Notes: generated by a model from the letters alone, not told the origin. DNA of 64,000 bases from Flavobacterium gilvum (GCF_001761465.1 NZ_CP017479.1:1612001-1676000); one strand, 5' to 3'. Shown: positions 7,609 through 15,175, numbered from the stretch's first letter. Made by a program: numbers and translations.

Positions 7609-7893
7609 TTATAAAACGTCTCTGAATTCTGGAGTTTTGTCAAAAACTTTTTTGGCAAATGGACAAAGCGGAATAATCTTGATATTTTTTTCTCTGGCAA
7701 ATTCTACTGCTTTGGCTACCATTTTTTTACCATAACCTTTTCCGTTGTTCCCTTCGTTTACTTCGGTGTGGTCTATGATTATTTTGTCGGGTCCGGCAAA
7801 TACAAAAGTCATTTTGGACTCTGTTTTACCGTTGACGTCTATATGAAAAAAACCTTTTCTGTCGTTTATTTCTAATTGTACTTCTTCGTTCAT
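7609..7893 (-). CDS. Small GNAT acetyltransferase, YjdJ type
   Basis: A 94-residue minimal GNAT of the yjdJ/Gtn family. The acetyl-CoA loop is NNGKGYGKKMVAKAVEFARE (about 48-67), followed by KIIPLCPFAKKVFDKTPEF, the typical tail. It is the first gene of the GNAT-OsmC-YjdI operon. The target is unknown; association with a YjdI-type protein is seen also in E. coli. No clean promoter is visible between it and the pirin gene; a long hairpin repeat fills that gap. Confidence 0.88.
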   Translation of the reverse strand: MNEEVQLEINDRKGFFHIDVNGKTESKMTFVFAGPDKIIIDHTEVNEGNNGKGYGKKMVAKAVEFAREKNIKIIPLCPFAKKVFDKTPEFRDVL

Positions 7894-7906
7894 TTTTTTT
7901 GAGTTG

Positions 7907-7978
7907 CTGAGTTACTAAGATTCTAAGTTACTAAGATTTTAAGTCTTTTCTTAGCAACTTAGAATCTTAGTAACTTAG
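7907..7978. repeat. Long hairpin of the ACTTAG octamer type
   Basis: The arms 7907-7929 and 7956-7978 pair over 23 positions, with one G-T wobble; the inner 18 are perfect (TTACTAAGATTCTAAGTT). Each arm is built from 8-base units like AACTTAGA and ATCTTAGT. The same units form a direct repeat at 57933-57972. It lies between the pirin stop and the GNAT start. A T-tract follows only on the plus strand (7983-7989). Confidence 0.75.
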
Positions 7979-7987
7979 GGACTTTTT

Positions 7988-8704
7988 TTAATATCTCATT
8001 GGAATTTCCATTAAAAGAAATTTGGCATCAGTTGTTGCTTTAATATCCAAAGTTTTAAAATCAGTGATTCCCAGACCATCACGGGTTTGTAATTCCTGAT
8101 TGTCAGCAGTTATTGTTCCTGAAATCACAAAAACATAAATACCGTTCCCTTCTTTTTTTAATTCATATTGTTTAGAAAAACCAGCCTCAAAATCGGCTAA
8201 ATGAAACCAAGCATCTTGGTGAATCCAAACGCCGGCATCATCAGGATTTGGAGATAATATTTGAGCAAAATTATTTTTCTGTTCCGCAGTGTCTAATGTG
8301 ATTTGTTGGTAACGTGGCTCAACATTTCGAGTTCTTGGAAATAACCAAATCTGAAAAAGTTTTGTTTGCTGATCCGCATTTGGGTTGAATTCACTGTGTT
8401 GGATTCCGGTACCGGCACTCATCACTTGGACATCTCCCGTTTTTATGGTTGCGGCATTTCCCATGCTGTCTTTGTGTGCCAAATCACCTTCAAGTGGAAT
8501 GGTAATAATTTCCATGTTATCGTGTGGATGTGTTCCAAAACCCATACCGGCCGCAATTGTGTCATCGTTCAAAACGCGTAAAGCTCCAAATTGAACTCTA
8601 TCCGGATTGTACCAACTGGCGAAACTAAAACTGTGATATGCGTTTAACCATCCGTGATCGGCATGTCCTCTTGTATCTGCTTTGTGTAAAACTGTAGTTG
8701 TCAT
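7988..8704 (-). CDS. Pirin family protein
   Basis: A bicupin of the pirin/YhhW group; members can act as quercetin 2,3-dioxygenases or redox-linked regulators. The N-terminal cupin has GFGTHPHDNMEIITIPLEG, with the metal-binding HPHDNME residues, and GTGIQHSEFN. The start is set at 8704 (MTTTVLHKADTRGHADHGWL, 238 residues), where family members begin; an ATG 13 codons earlier would overlap the -7 box region. It is preceded by a shared palindromic operator and a Crp/Fnr gene. Cytoplasmic. Confidence 0.92.
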   Translation of the reverse strand: MTTTVLHKADTRGHADHGWLNAYHSFSFASWYNPDRVQFGALRVLNDDTIAAGMGFGTHPHDNMEIITIPLEGDLAHKDSMGNAATIKTGDVQVMSAGTGIQHSEFNPNADQQTKLFQIWLFPRTRNVEPRYQQITLDTAEQKNNFAQILSPNPDDAGVWIHQDAWFHLADFEAGFSKQYELKKEGNGIYVFVISGTITADNQELQTRDGLGITDFKTLDIKATTDAKFLLMEIPMRY

Positions 8705-8732
8705 GATGTATATTTTTATTGATTTTGTTATA

Positions 8733-8746
8733 CAAATGTACATTTG
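8733..8746 (-). promoter_or_regulatory. -7 box of the pirin gene within a perfect palindrome
   Basis: CAAATGTACATTTG is a perfect 14-bp palindrome. Read on the minus strand, 8740-8733 is TACATTTG, matching TAnnTTTG, 29 bases before the ATG. No TTG lies at 17-23 bases; the nearest is at 13. The operator at 8763-8778 takes the -33 region. Confidence 0.55.
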
Positions 8747-8762
8747 ATATAAGCAAAAGACA

Positions 8763-8778
8763 CTTAATCTAGGTTAAG
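8763..8778 (-). promoter_or_regulatory. Palindromic operator upstream of the pirin gene
   Basis: CTTAATCTAGGTTAAG differs from the yceI operator (5787-5802) by one base. It starts 22 bases from the -7 box, exactly the distance in yceI, and is flanked by the same CA before and AAA after. The centre is near -41. It lies in the 148-base gap between the pirin gene and the Crp/Fnr gene, which is the natural candidate binder. Confidence 0.65.
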
Positions 8779-8790
8779 AAAGAAAAGTGA

Positions 8791-8819
8791 TTAGTATTCA
8801 GCGAAATACGGCACTTTAT
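8791..8819. repeat. Upstream block shared with yceI
   Basis: Begins TTAGTATTCAG and continues to AAATACGG and CTTTA, matching 5829-5857 apart from four transitions. It keeps the GTATT-N6-AATAC inverted repeat. It lies just beyond the operator, near the 3' end of the Crp/Fnr gene. Confidence 0.6.
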
Positions 8820-8852
8820 AAAATTTATTAATAGTCTTGAAAAAAGTGAACA

Positions 8853-9428
8853 CTACTTTTTAAGAAGTCTACTCTTCATTTTACTAAAAAATTCTGGAGT
8901 AACTCCCATATAAGAGGCAATTTGCTTTTGGGGTACTTTCTGGATTAAATCAAGATTTTTTTTGCAGAATTTTTCAAAGCGCTCTTCGGCGGTTAAACTC
9001 AGATTATCCATTAATCGTTCTTGGTGTGCGACTAACGATTTTTCGATTAATATTCTGAAAAAACGTTCCAATTGAGGAATTTCTTTGTATAAAATTTCCT
9101 GATTTTCTTTGGATAATATAACCACTTCGGCATCCTCGATTACCTGAATAAAAAGGTTACCCGGCTTTTGCGAAAGCAAACTGTACATATCACTGATCCA
9201 CCAACCGCTACAGGCAAAACTCAAAACATGTTCGACGATATTGTCATTGATGTTGAAACTTCTCAGGACACCCGAATTGACAAAATAGGAATGTTTGCAT
9301 ATTTCTCCGGCATTAAGCAAAATAGTTTTGGCCTTATAATGTTTGATTTCGGTTTTGGACAAGATAAATTCCTGCTCTTGAGAATTGAGTGTCACATGCT
9401 GGGCAATATTTTCTAGGATTAATGCCAT
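8853..9428 (-). CDS. Crp/Fnr family transcriptional regulator
   Basis: 191 residues: a cyclic-nucleotide-binding fold (about 1-115), a dimer helix, and a C-terminal winged helix with QKQIASYMGVTPEFFSKMKSRL (about 166-187). There are only two cysteines (44, 73) and no N-terminal Cys cluster, so it is not an iron-sulfur Fnr; its ligand is unknown. Its ATG directly abuts the stop codon of the DUF6370 gene, so the two are probably translationally coupled. It lies upstream of the pirin gene with a palindromic site between them, and is the best candidate to control pirin and yceI. Confidence 0.92.
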   Translation of the reverse strand: MALILENIAQHVTLNSQEQEFILSKTEIKHYKAKTILLNAGEICKHSYFVNSGVLRSFNINDNIVEHVLSFACSGWWISDMYSLLSQKPGNLFIQVIEDAEVVILSKENQEILYKEIPQLERFFRILIEKSLVAHQERLMDNLSLTAEERFEKFCKKNLDLIQKVPQKQIASYMGVTPEFFSKMKSRLLKK

Positions 9429-9749
9429 TTATTTCTTTTTCGGAAGCAAGGTAAAAGTGATTGCTTTAAAGCGGTTGTCTACAATGGTTCCTGTAACTTC
9501 GGCTTTTCTGATGGTTTCGCAAAAACCGTCTGCGGCATGAGCATCACCGTGGTCATCAATCTTCGTCCCGTCTACGAAATAGGTTTTTCCATCAATGCGG
9601 ATTGCCAAATTACATCCTTTTCCTTTCATTCCAAATTGGCATTCGCCACAGGCAACTTCTACCGTTTGAGGTTTTAAGGACTCTTTTTTTTCTTGGGCAT
9701 TACAAAAAAAGACAGTAAGTAATAATGCAACTGATAATAGATTTTTCAT
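9429..9749 (-). CDS. Secreted Cys-rich DUF6370 family protein
   Basis: 106 residues with a signal peptide (MKNLLSVALLLTVFFCNAQ). The mature part has CGECQFGMKGKGC (Cys34, Cys37, Cys46), GDAHAADGFC with His71 and Cys77, and ITFTLLPKKK at the end. The Cys/His set could bind a metal or act in redox chemistry; function unproven. It is the first gene of a two-gene unit with the Crp/Fnr regulator, whose start follows its stop without a gap. This hints that the regulator senses something related to this periplasmic protein. Confidence 0.8.
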   Translation of the reverse strand: MKNLLSVALLLTVFFCNAQEKKESLKPQTVEVACGECQFGMKGKGCNLAIRIDGKTYFVDGTKIDDHGDAHAADGFCETIRKAEVTGTIVDNRFKAITFTLLPKKK

Positions 9750-9797
9750 TTAGGACCATTTTTTGAGAGTCCTAAGTTAAGTAATTTGATACGAATT

Positions 9798-10160
9798 TTA
9801 AACAGAATAGTCTTTAAACATATAAATCCACAGCAATCTTGAAAGACGAATGTTGAATGGCGCCATCGCTATTATGACAAAAGTAATGATGCCAATGATT
9901 CTTAAGTCAAATAATTGTGTGAAAAATTGTTGTGCAATCAAATAAGTTGCGATTCCCTGTGCGACTGTTAGTCCATAATTTACATACATGGCACCAAAGA
10001 AATAACCGGGCTCTTTTTCGAATTTGTATTGACAGTGCGAACAATACTGATTCATTTTTGGAAAACCAATGTTAAGGAAGATGTTTTTTTCGTTAAAAAC
10101 TTTTCCTCTATGACAATTTGGGCATTCGTTGTTTAGGATGTGAACAAGTAGATGTGACAT
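9798..10160 (-). CDS. DUF983 family membrane protein
   Basis: A 120-residue protein of the DUF983 family. Two zinc-ribbon-like CxxC pairs occur in NECPNCHRGK and QYCSHCQYKF, followed by EPGYFFGAMYVNYG and two hydrophobic segments (about 60-80 and 88-108). The start is set at 10160 (MSHLLVHILNNECPNC); an upstream in-frame ATG extends into the -7 box. Role unknown. Divergent from the AraC-type regulator. Confidence 0.85.
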   Translation of the reverse strand: MSHLLVHILNNECPNCHRGKVFNEKNIFLNIGFPKMNQYCSHCQYKFEKEPGYFFGAMYVNYGLTVAQGIATYLIAQQFFTQLFDLRIIGIITFVIIAMAPFNIRLSRLLWIYMFKDYSV

Positions 10161-10174
10161 TTTTTTGTTTTTTT

Positions 10175-10182
10175 CAAAGGTA
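10175..10182 (-). promoter_or_regulatory. -7 box (TACCTTTG) of the DUF983 gene
   Basis: An exact TAnnTTTG on the minus strand, 14 bases upstream of the ATG at 10160. No -33 TTG is visible at the correct distance. It lies inside the longer reading frame and so supports the shorter start. Confidence 0.4.
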
Positions 10183-10250
10183 TTTGTAATTCGTGTCACA
10201 GCTATTTTCTATATTCGCTAATTATAGCACAAAAAAGACATTTTGTAATT

Positions 10251-11114
10251 ATGAGTAAATATCCGATTTATTCCATTCAGCGATTTAATTGTAATGATTT
10301 CGGAAGTGATTTTTATATCAATACTTTTAAAAATCACTTGGTTAATCACGGTTTTGTCGAAGAGCCACATAGACATAATTCGTATGTGTTGGTTCTTTTT
10401 ACCAATGGATCAGGTACACATGATATTGATTTTGATAGCTTCAGGATTCAGCCCGGTAGTGTGTTCTTTATGCAACCGGGACAAATTCATCATTGGGATT
10501 TGTCTGATGATATTGATGGGTTTGTTGTTTTTTATTCTCAAGAAATGTATAATCTTTATTTTAGGCAAAAGACAATTGATGGTTTTTCTTTTTATTCTTC
10601 GTTGGGGAATTCGCCCGAAATTGTTTTTGATTCTAAAGAATTAAAGACGATTGAACCTTATTTTTTCAACATACTTGAAGAATATCAAGGAAACAAATTG
10701 ATGAAACAAGACAAAATTCTGAATTTATTGGATTGTATTCATATCGAAATTGCGAGAAAATATGAAGAAAATAATGTTTTAAAAGCACATTCTTATAATG
10801 TAAAAATAAAAGAGTTTAATGCGCTTTTGGAACTGCATTTTTGGACAGAAAAAACAGCCGCGTTTTATGCTTCACAACTCCATATTACGCTAAAACATTT
10901 GAATAGAATCTGCAGTGAAATCTTAAAAAAGACCACAACACAGGTTATTGCTGGAAGGGTTATTCTAGAGGCCAAAAGAATGTTGATGGATAAAAAAAGA
11001 ACAGTCAACGAAATTGCAACAATGCTGGGTTTTGATGATTATTCTTATTTCGTGCGATTGTTTAAAAAGCATACAGCAATGACGCCGACCGCTTTTCGGT
11101 TTTCAAAGCGGTAA
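10251..11114 (+). CDS. AraC family transcriptional regulator
   Basis: 287 residues. The N-terminal cupin sensor has EEPHRHNSYVLVLFTNGSG and PGSVFFMQPGQIHHWDL, typical of AraC-type ligand pockets. The C-terminal AraC DNA-binding domain (about 190-287) ends with two helix-turn-helices, the second being TVNEIATMLGFDDYSYFVRLFKKHTAMTP. Ligand and targets unknown. It stands alone, divergent from DUF983; a -7-like TATATTCG lies at 10210-10217. Confidence 0.93.
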   Translation: MSKYPIYSIQRFNCNDFGSDFYINTFKNHLVNHGFVEEPHRHNSYVLVLFTNGSGTHDIDFDSFRIQPGSVFFMQPGQIHHWDLSDDIDGFVVFYSQEMYNLYFRQKTIDGFSFYSSLGNSPEIVFDSKELKTIEPYFFNILEEYQGNKLMKQDKILNLLDCIHIEIARKYEENNVLKAHSYNVKIKEFNALLELHFWTEKTAAFYASQLHITLKHLNRICSEILKKTTTQVIAGRVILEAKRMLMDKKRTVNEIATMLGFDDYSYFVRLFKKHTAMTPTAFRFSKR

Positions 11115-11140
11115 TCCTGTTCAGTTTTTCTAAATAAAGT

Positions 11141-11206
11141 TCTCGCAAAGACGCGAAGTTGCAAAGAAATTGGTTGTAAACTTTGCGACTTAGCGTCTTT
11201 GCGAGA
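11141..11206. repeat. Long intergenic hairpin (CGCAAAGACGC type)
   Basis: The arms TCTCGCAAAGACGC (11141-11154) and GCGTCTTTGCGAGA (11193-11206) are perfectly complementary. AAGTTGCAAAG (11156-11166) continues the stem against CTTTGCGACTT (11181-11191) with one G-T pair. It lies between the convergent araC-type and outer-membrane protein genes. It may terminate both, but has no clear T-tract. Confidence 0.7.
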
Positions 11207-11225
11207 GTTGTATTCAAGAAATAAA

Positions 11226-11801
11226 CTAAAAAGAAATGCCCATTTTTATGCCACATCGGAACACGAAATTATCTGAATAAATGTTGTCGATATCGCCTTT
11301 TCCGGCTACTTCCCATTTCCAATTGTATCCCAATGAAGGATCAATACTGAAATTGTTTCCGATTTTGATTTTGTATCCAATGTCGTTATTTAATAAACTC
11401 CAATAGGAATATTTTCCATCGAAATGGCCCAAAGGTGTGTCTTCGTCAAATTCGGTGTTGGAATACGCCAAAAGCCATTGAATATAAACGCCGGATTTGC
11501 GCCCGCCAGTTTTGTAAAATCGATGACCAAGCTCCACTGCAAAACCAGTGCCTTGTACTTCTACCAAATTGTTGTCATAATTCATTCGTGACATGGAAAT
11601 ATTCAATACAGTAGAAGTGTGTTGACTGAAAATACCAAATTTGTTTTTGCTAAATTCTGCACTTATGCCATACAATGAAGGATCAGAGTAACTGTAATTT
11701 GCAGAAATGGTAACGGTAGTCGGGTCTGATTGTCTTTGTTGGGCAAATGTTGATACGGTAAACAACAATAAAATGGTGATGAATAGTGTTGATTGCTTCA
11801 T
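11226..11801 (-). CDS. Predicted outer-membrane beta-barrel protein
   Basis: 191 residues from the ATG at 11801 (MKQSTLFITILLLFTVSTFAQ, a clean signal peptide); an earlier in-frame ATG adds seven residues before it. The mature part has alternating strands with many aromatic residues and ends CGIKMGISF, a terminal Phe as in barrel insertion signals. I do not recognise a named family. Likely a small barrel in the outer membrane, function unknown. Confidence 0.75.
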   Translation of the reverse strand: MKQSTLFITILLLFTVSTFAQQRQSDPTTVTISANYSYSDPSLYGISAEFSKNKFGIFSQHTSTVLNISMSRMNYDNNLVEVQGTGFAVELGHRFYKTGGRKSGVYIQWLLAYSNTEFDEDTPLGHFDGKYSYWSLLNNDIGYKIKIGNNFSIDPSLGYNWKWEVAGKGDIDNIYSDNFVFRCGIKMGISF

Positions 11802-11900
11802 GTTGTATGGGTTTAGAATCATGAAGTTACGAATTTTTTATTAACTCAGCCTGTTTTATTTGCGATAGAAATTAGGGACAATTATTTGGATTATAGGTAT

Positions 11901-11953
11901 AAAAAAACAGTTTAAAGTCTAAAGTAATTAAACTTTATGCTTTAAACTGTTTT
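11901..11953 (-). terminator. Terminator of the aspartate aminotransferase gene
   Basis: The arms at 11904-11917 and 11940-11953 (AAAACAGTTTAAAG) pair over 14 bp and enclose a smaller AAAGT/ACTTT helix. On the minus strand seven T (11907-11901) follow. It lies 17 bases past the stop codon. Confidence 0.8.
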
Positions 11954-11970
11954 ATGTAATTTAAATTATA

Positions 11971-13176
11971 TTAAGCTGTTACTTCGGAAAAAGATACAGC
12001 TTCTTTGATTCTGCGCAAAGCTTCTTTTAGTAATTCTTCGCTTGTTGCGTAAGAGAAACGGATACAATTTGGGTTTCCAAAAGCATCTCCCGTTACAGTT
12101 GCTACACAAGCTTCGGCCAAAAGATACATGGAGAAATCATTAGCATCTTTGATTAATGTTCCTTTTAATGTTTTTCCGAAGAAAGAAGAAACATCTGGGA
12201 ATACGTAAAAAGCTCCTTCAGGACTGTTTATTTTGATTCCAGGGATTTCTTTTAATAATCCTACAACTAAATCTCTACGGCTGTGGAAAGCCTGAACCAT
12301 GTGGTTCAATACGCTTGGGTCTGCATCTACAGCTGTGATTGTAGCGCGTTGTGCGATAGAATTTGCTCCAGATGTTACCTGGCCTTGAATTTTAGTACAC
12401 GCTTTAGCAATAAATTCTGGTGCTCCAATGTAACCGATTCTGTATCCTGTCATTGCAAAAGCTTTGGCAACTCCGTTTACAGTAATAGTTTTTTCCAACA
12501 TTCCTGGAATAGAACCAATACTGCAGAAAGTTCCAGAGAAATTGATGTGCTCATAGATTTCATCTGCAACTACATAAATGTTTGGATATTTTTCTAATAC
12601 TTTAGCAAGAGCAGTTAATTCTTCTCTGTTGTAAACAGATCCCGAAGGGTTACATGGAGAAGAGAACCACATCATTTTTGTTTTTGGTGTGATAGCTGCT
12701 TCCAATTGTTCTGGTGTGATTTTGAAATCTGTTTCTACAGAAGTTGGAACTTCTACAGGAACTCCTCCAGATAATTTTACGATTTCGAAATAGGAAACCC
12801 AATATGGTGCTGGTAAGATTACCTCGTCACCATCATTAAGCATTACTTGTGCAATATTGTATAAAGATTGTTTTGCTCCTGTTGAAACTACAATTTGAGA
12901 TGGTTTGTAATCCAATCCGTTGTCTCTTTTGAATTTTCTGCAAATAGCTTCTTTTAAGTCGCCATAACCATCAACTGGAGAATAGGTGCTATAATTGTCA
13001 TCAATAGCTTTTTTTGCAGCTTCTTTAATGAAATCAGGAGTGTTGAAATCTGGTTCTCCCAAACTTAAACTGATGATGTCTTTTCCTTGTGCTTTTAATT
13101 CTCTTGCCAATGCCGCCATCGCCAATGTTTGTGAGGTGGCCAAATTGTTAATTCTGTCTGAAAGTGGATTGCTCAT
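11971..13176 (-). CDS. Aspartate aminotransferase-like class I aminotransferase
   Basis: A fold-type I PLP enzyme of 401 residues, in the I-gamma group of prokaryotic aspartate aminotransferases. Landmarks are SLGEPDFNTP (38-47), the cofactor contact NPSG in SSPCNPSGS (172-180), DEIYEH (205-210), the Schiff-base Lys238 in NGVAKAFAMTGYR and the substrate Arg in CIRFSYA near the end. It should interconvert aspartate and oxaloacetate; other amino acids cannot be excluded. Monocistronic. Confidence 0.93.
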   Translation of the reverse strand: MSNPLSDRINNLATSQTLAMAALARELKAQGKDIISLSLGEPDFNTPDFIKEAAKKAIDDNYSTYSPVDGYGDLKEAICRKFKRDNGLDYKPSQIVVSTGAKQSLYNIAQVMLNDGDEVILPAPYWVSYFEIVKLSGGVPVEVPTSVETDFKITPEQLEAAITPKTKMMWFSSPCNPSGSVYNREELTALAKVLEKYPNIYVVADEIYEHINFSGTFCSIGSIPGMLEKTITVNGVAKAFAMTGYRIGYIGAPEFIAKACTKIQGQVTSGANSIAQRATITAVDADPSVLNHMVQAFHSRRDLVVGLLKEIPGIKINSPEGAFYVFPDVSSFFGKTLKGTLIKDANDFSMYLLAEACVATVTGDAFGNPNCIRFSYATSEELLKEALRRIKEAVSFSEVTA

Positions 13177-13221
13177 TAAAATGTAATTTTTGGTTTATTC
13201 TTTTTTTAGATAATTAATTAT

Positions 13222-14313
13222 TTATAAGGCGGGTTTTAATCCCAATGTTTTTAAATGTTTGAAATGGGCAATAACAGCAGCTGTCATTGTCTTGTATTCA
13301 TAATAGGGTAACTGACATTCTTTTGCCGTTTCTTTTACGATTTTTGCAATTTTGCCATAATGAACATGGCTGATATGCGGAAAAATATGATGTTCGATTT
13401 GGTGATTTAAGCCTCCGGTGTACCAGTTTATAATTTTGTTTTTTGGTGCAAAATTGACTGTGGTAAACAATTGGTGAATGGCCCAAGTGTTTTCCATTTC
13501 TCCCTCTTCATTTGGCTGTGGATTGGCTGCTTCGTCAACTACGTGTGCCAATTGGAATACAATACTCAGGATTAATCCAGCAGTGTAATGCATTACAAAA
13601 AAACCAATTAAAACTTTCCACCAAACAATCCCTATTACCATTGGTAAAACAATCCAAATAGAGATGTAAATTATTTTGGTGATAATTAATGTTGTCCACA
13701 GTATTTTTGGATTTTTAGGTTTTCCGTAGGATAATTTTCTTTTCAGGTAACTGTGCATTTGTTTAAAATCGGTGGTGATGGCCCAATTAAAAGTCAATAA
13801 TCCGTACAAAAACACGGCATAATATTGTTGGAATTTGTGGAATTTATGCCATTTGGCTTCTTTGGAAAAACGCATGATTCTTCCGGCTTCCAAATCTTCA
13901 TCATGACCTATGATGTTTGTATAGGTGTGGTGCAAAACATTGTGTTGTACTTGCCAGTTGTGCACGTTTCCGGCCAATAGGTATATGGTTCCTCCCATAA
14001 AATTATTTACCCAGTTTTTGGTCGAATACGATCCGTGATTGGCATCGTGCATTACGTTCATCCCAATTCCGGCCATCCCAATTCCCATAACAATGGTCAA
14101 TAGAAGATGCACCCAAAAAGGCATGTTTAAGGTAAGTATCAAAAAATAAGGAACAAGGAAAACAGTAAAAAGTATTACAGTCTTCAAATGAATTTTCCAG
14201 TTCCCAGTTTTTTCAATATTGTTTTCTTTGAAATAGCTGTTAACTCGAGAATTAAGAGTCCTGAAAAACTTTAAATTGTCTTGTTTGGCAAATGTTGGAG
14301 CGCTATTGTTCAT
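13222..14313 (-). CDS. Fatty acid desaturase (front-end/acyl-lipid type)
   Basis: A membrane di-iron desaturase, 363 residues from the ATG at 14313 (MNNSAPTFAKQDNLKFF). The three His boxes are HDANH (89-93), HNVLHH (124-129) and HQIEHH near 317. The Gln in the third box is typical of front-end and delta-5/6-like desaturases. Several transmembrane segments lie at about 43-63, 67-85, 105-117 and 195-245. No cytochrome b5 domain is fused. It probably adjusts membrane fluidity. An upstream ATG would overlap the promoter region and is less likely. Confidence 0.92.
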   Translation of the reverse strand: MNNSAPTFAKQDNLKFFRTLNSRVNSYFKENNIEKTGNWKIHLKTVILFTVFLVPYFLILTLNMPFWVHLLLTIVMGIGMAGIGMNVMHDANHGSYSTKNWVNNFMGGTIYLLAGNVHNWQVQHNVLHHTYTNIIGHDEDLEAGRIMRFSKEAKWHKFHKFQQYYAVFLYGLLTFNWAITTDFKQMHSYLKRKLSYGKPKNPKILWTTLIITKIIYISIWIVLPMVIGIVWWKVLIGFFVMHYTAGLILSIVFQLAHVVDEAANPQPNEEGEMENTWAIHQLFTTVNFAPKNKIINWYTGGLNHQIEHHIFPHISHVHYGKIAKIVKETAKECQLPYYEYKTMTAAVIAHFKHLKTLGLKPAL

Positions 14314-14332
14314 ATAGTTTTTTGAATATTTG

Positions 14333-14340
14333 CAAAGGTA
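14333..14340 (-). promoter_or_regulatory. -7 box (TACCTTTG) of the desaturase gene
   Basis: An exact TAnnTTTG on the minus strand, 19 bases upstream of the ATG. A TTG lies 15 bases further upstream (14358-14356), slightly closer than the usual 17-23. Confidence 0.45.
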
Positions 14341-14419
14341 ACCAATATAAATCTTCAAGATGCATTATTCGGTAAATATTTCTAAGCTAAAAGCAGTACT
14401 TTTGTTAAAAATTTTTAAG

Positions 14420-15049
14420 ATGGATGAGATTCTAAAGTATTTTCCTAACCTGTCTGATAATCAGATAGAACAGTTTAAAAAGTTGGATTTTTTATACCAC
14501 GATTGGAATGAAAAAATCAATGTTATTTCGCGCAAAGATATCGACTCGTTGTACACAAAGCATATATTGCATTCACTGGCTATTGCCAAAGTAAATAAGT
14601 TTGAACCCGGAACTTATATTTTAGATGTAGGAACAGGTGGTGGATTTCCAGGTATTCCATTGGCTATTCTTTTTCCTGAAACGCGTTTTTATTTAATTGA
14701 TGTTATTGCCAAAAAAATAAAAGTGGTGAAAGCGGTTGCTGAAGCATTAGAATTGAAAAATGTCAAAGCTGAGCAAATTCGTGCCGAAAATGTAAAAGGA
14801 GATTTCGATTTCATCGTAAGTCGTGCGGTGACAAATATGCCTGATTTTGTTTCTTGGATTAAAACCAAAATCAAAAAACAAAACAAACACGAACTGAAAA
14901 ATGGTATTCTGTATTTGAAAGGCGGTGATTTGACCGAAGAATTAAAAGATTTCCCGAAAGCCACAGAATATAATATTTCCGATTTCTTCGAAGATGAGTT
15001 TTTTGAGACCAAGAAAGTGGTTCATTTACCTTTGAAATTTGTTGTGTAA
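14420..15049 (+). CDS. rsmG: 16S rRNA (guanine(527)-N(7))-methyltransferase
   Basis: Methylates G527 of 16S rRNA with S-adenosylmethionine. The 209-residue protein starts MDEILKYFPNLSDNQIEQF, with SAM motif I as ILDVGTGGGFPGIPLAI (about 66-82) and the NVISRKDIDSLYTKHILHS signature upstream. An in-frame ATG at 14360 would add 20 residues not expected in the family, so 14420 is preferred. It is divergent from the desaturase gene and ends in a strong bidirectional terminator. Confidence 0.93.
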   Translation: MDEILKYFPNLSDNQIEQFKKLDFLYHDWNEKINVISRKDIDSLYTKHILHSLAIAKVNKFEPGTYILDVGTGGGFPGIPLAILFPETRFYLIDVIAKKIKVVKAVAEALELKNVKAEQIRAENVKGDFDFIVSRAVTNMPDFVSWIKTKIKKQNKHELKNGILYLKGGDLTEELKDFPKATEYNISDFFEDEFFETKKVVHLPLKFVV

Positions 15050-15056
15050 AAGTATC

Positions 15057-15169
15057 AAGTTTAAGGTTTCAAGCTTGTTGAGACTTGGAAAAATCAAAAG
15101 CCGAATCTTAAATTTAAGATTCGGCTTTTTGTTATTGTTAAAGATTTTCAAACTTGAAACCTTAAACTT
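15057..15169. repeat. Outer arms of a nested intergenic hairpin
   Basis: AAGTTTAAGGTTTCAAG (15057-15073) and its exact complement (15153-15169) flank the terminator at 15096-15130. The 17-base arms use a repeated TTTAAG/TTTCAAG word, as do other intergenic hairpins here. Confidence 0.65.
15096..15130. terminator. Bidirectional terminator between rsmG and pruA
   Basis: A perfect 34-bp palindrome (15096-15129) with AAAAGCCGAATC at its left edge gives a long GC-containing stem ending in a T-run on either strand. It lies between two convergent genes and can stop both. Confidence 0.9.
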
Positions 15170-15175
15170 TTTAAA

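Noticed and set aside
7907..7989. Terminator of the pirin gene
   Set aside because: On the minus strand no T-run follows the stem; the T-run is on the plus side, where no gene precedes it. Listed as a repeat.
8853..9428. Oxygen-sensing Fnr with an iron-sulfur cluster
   Set aside because: Only two distant cysteines (44 and 73) are present and there is no N-terminal cluster motif.
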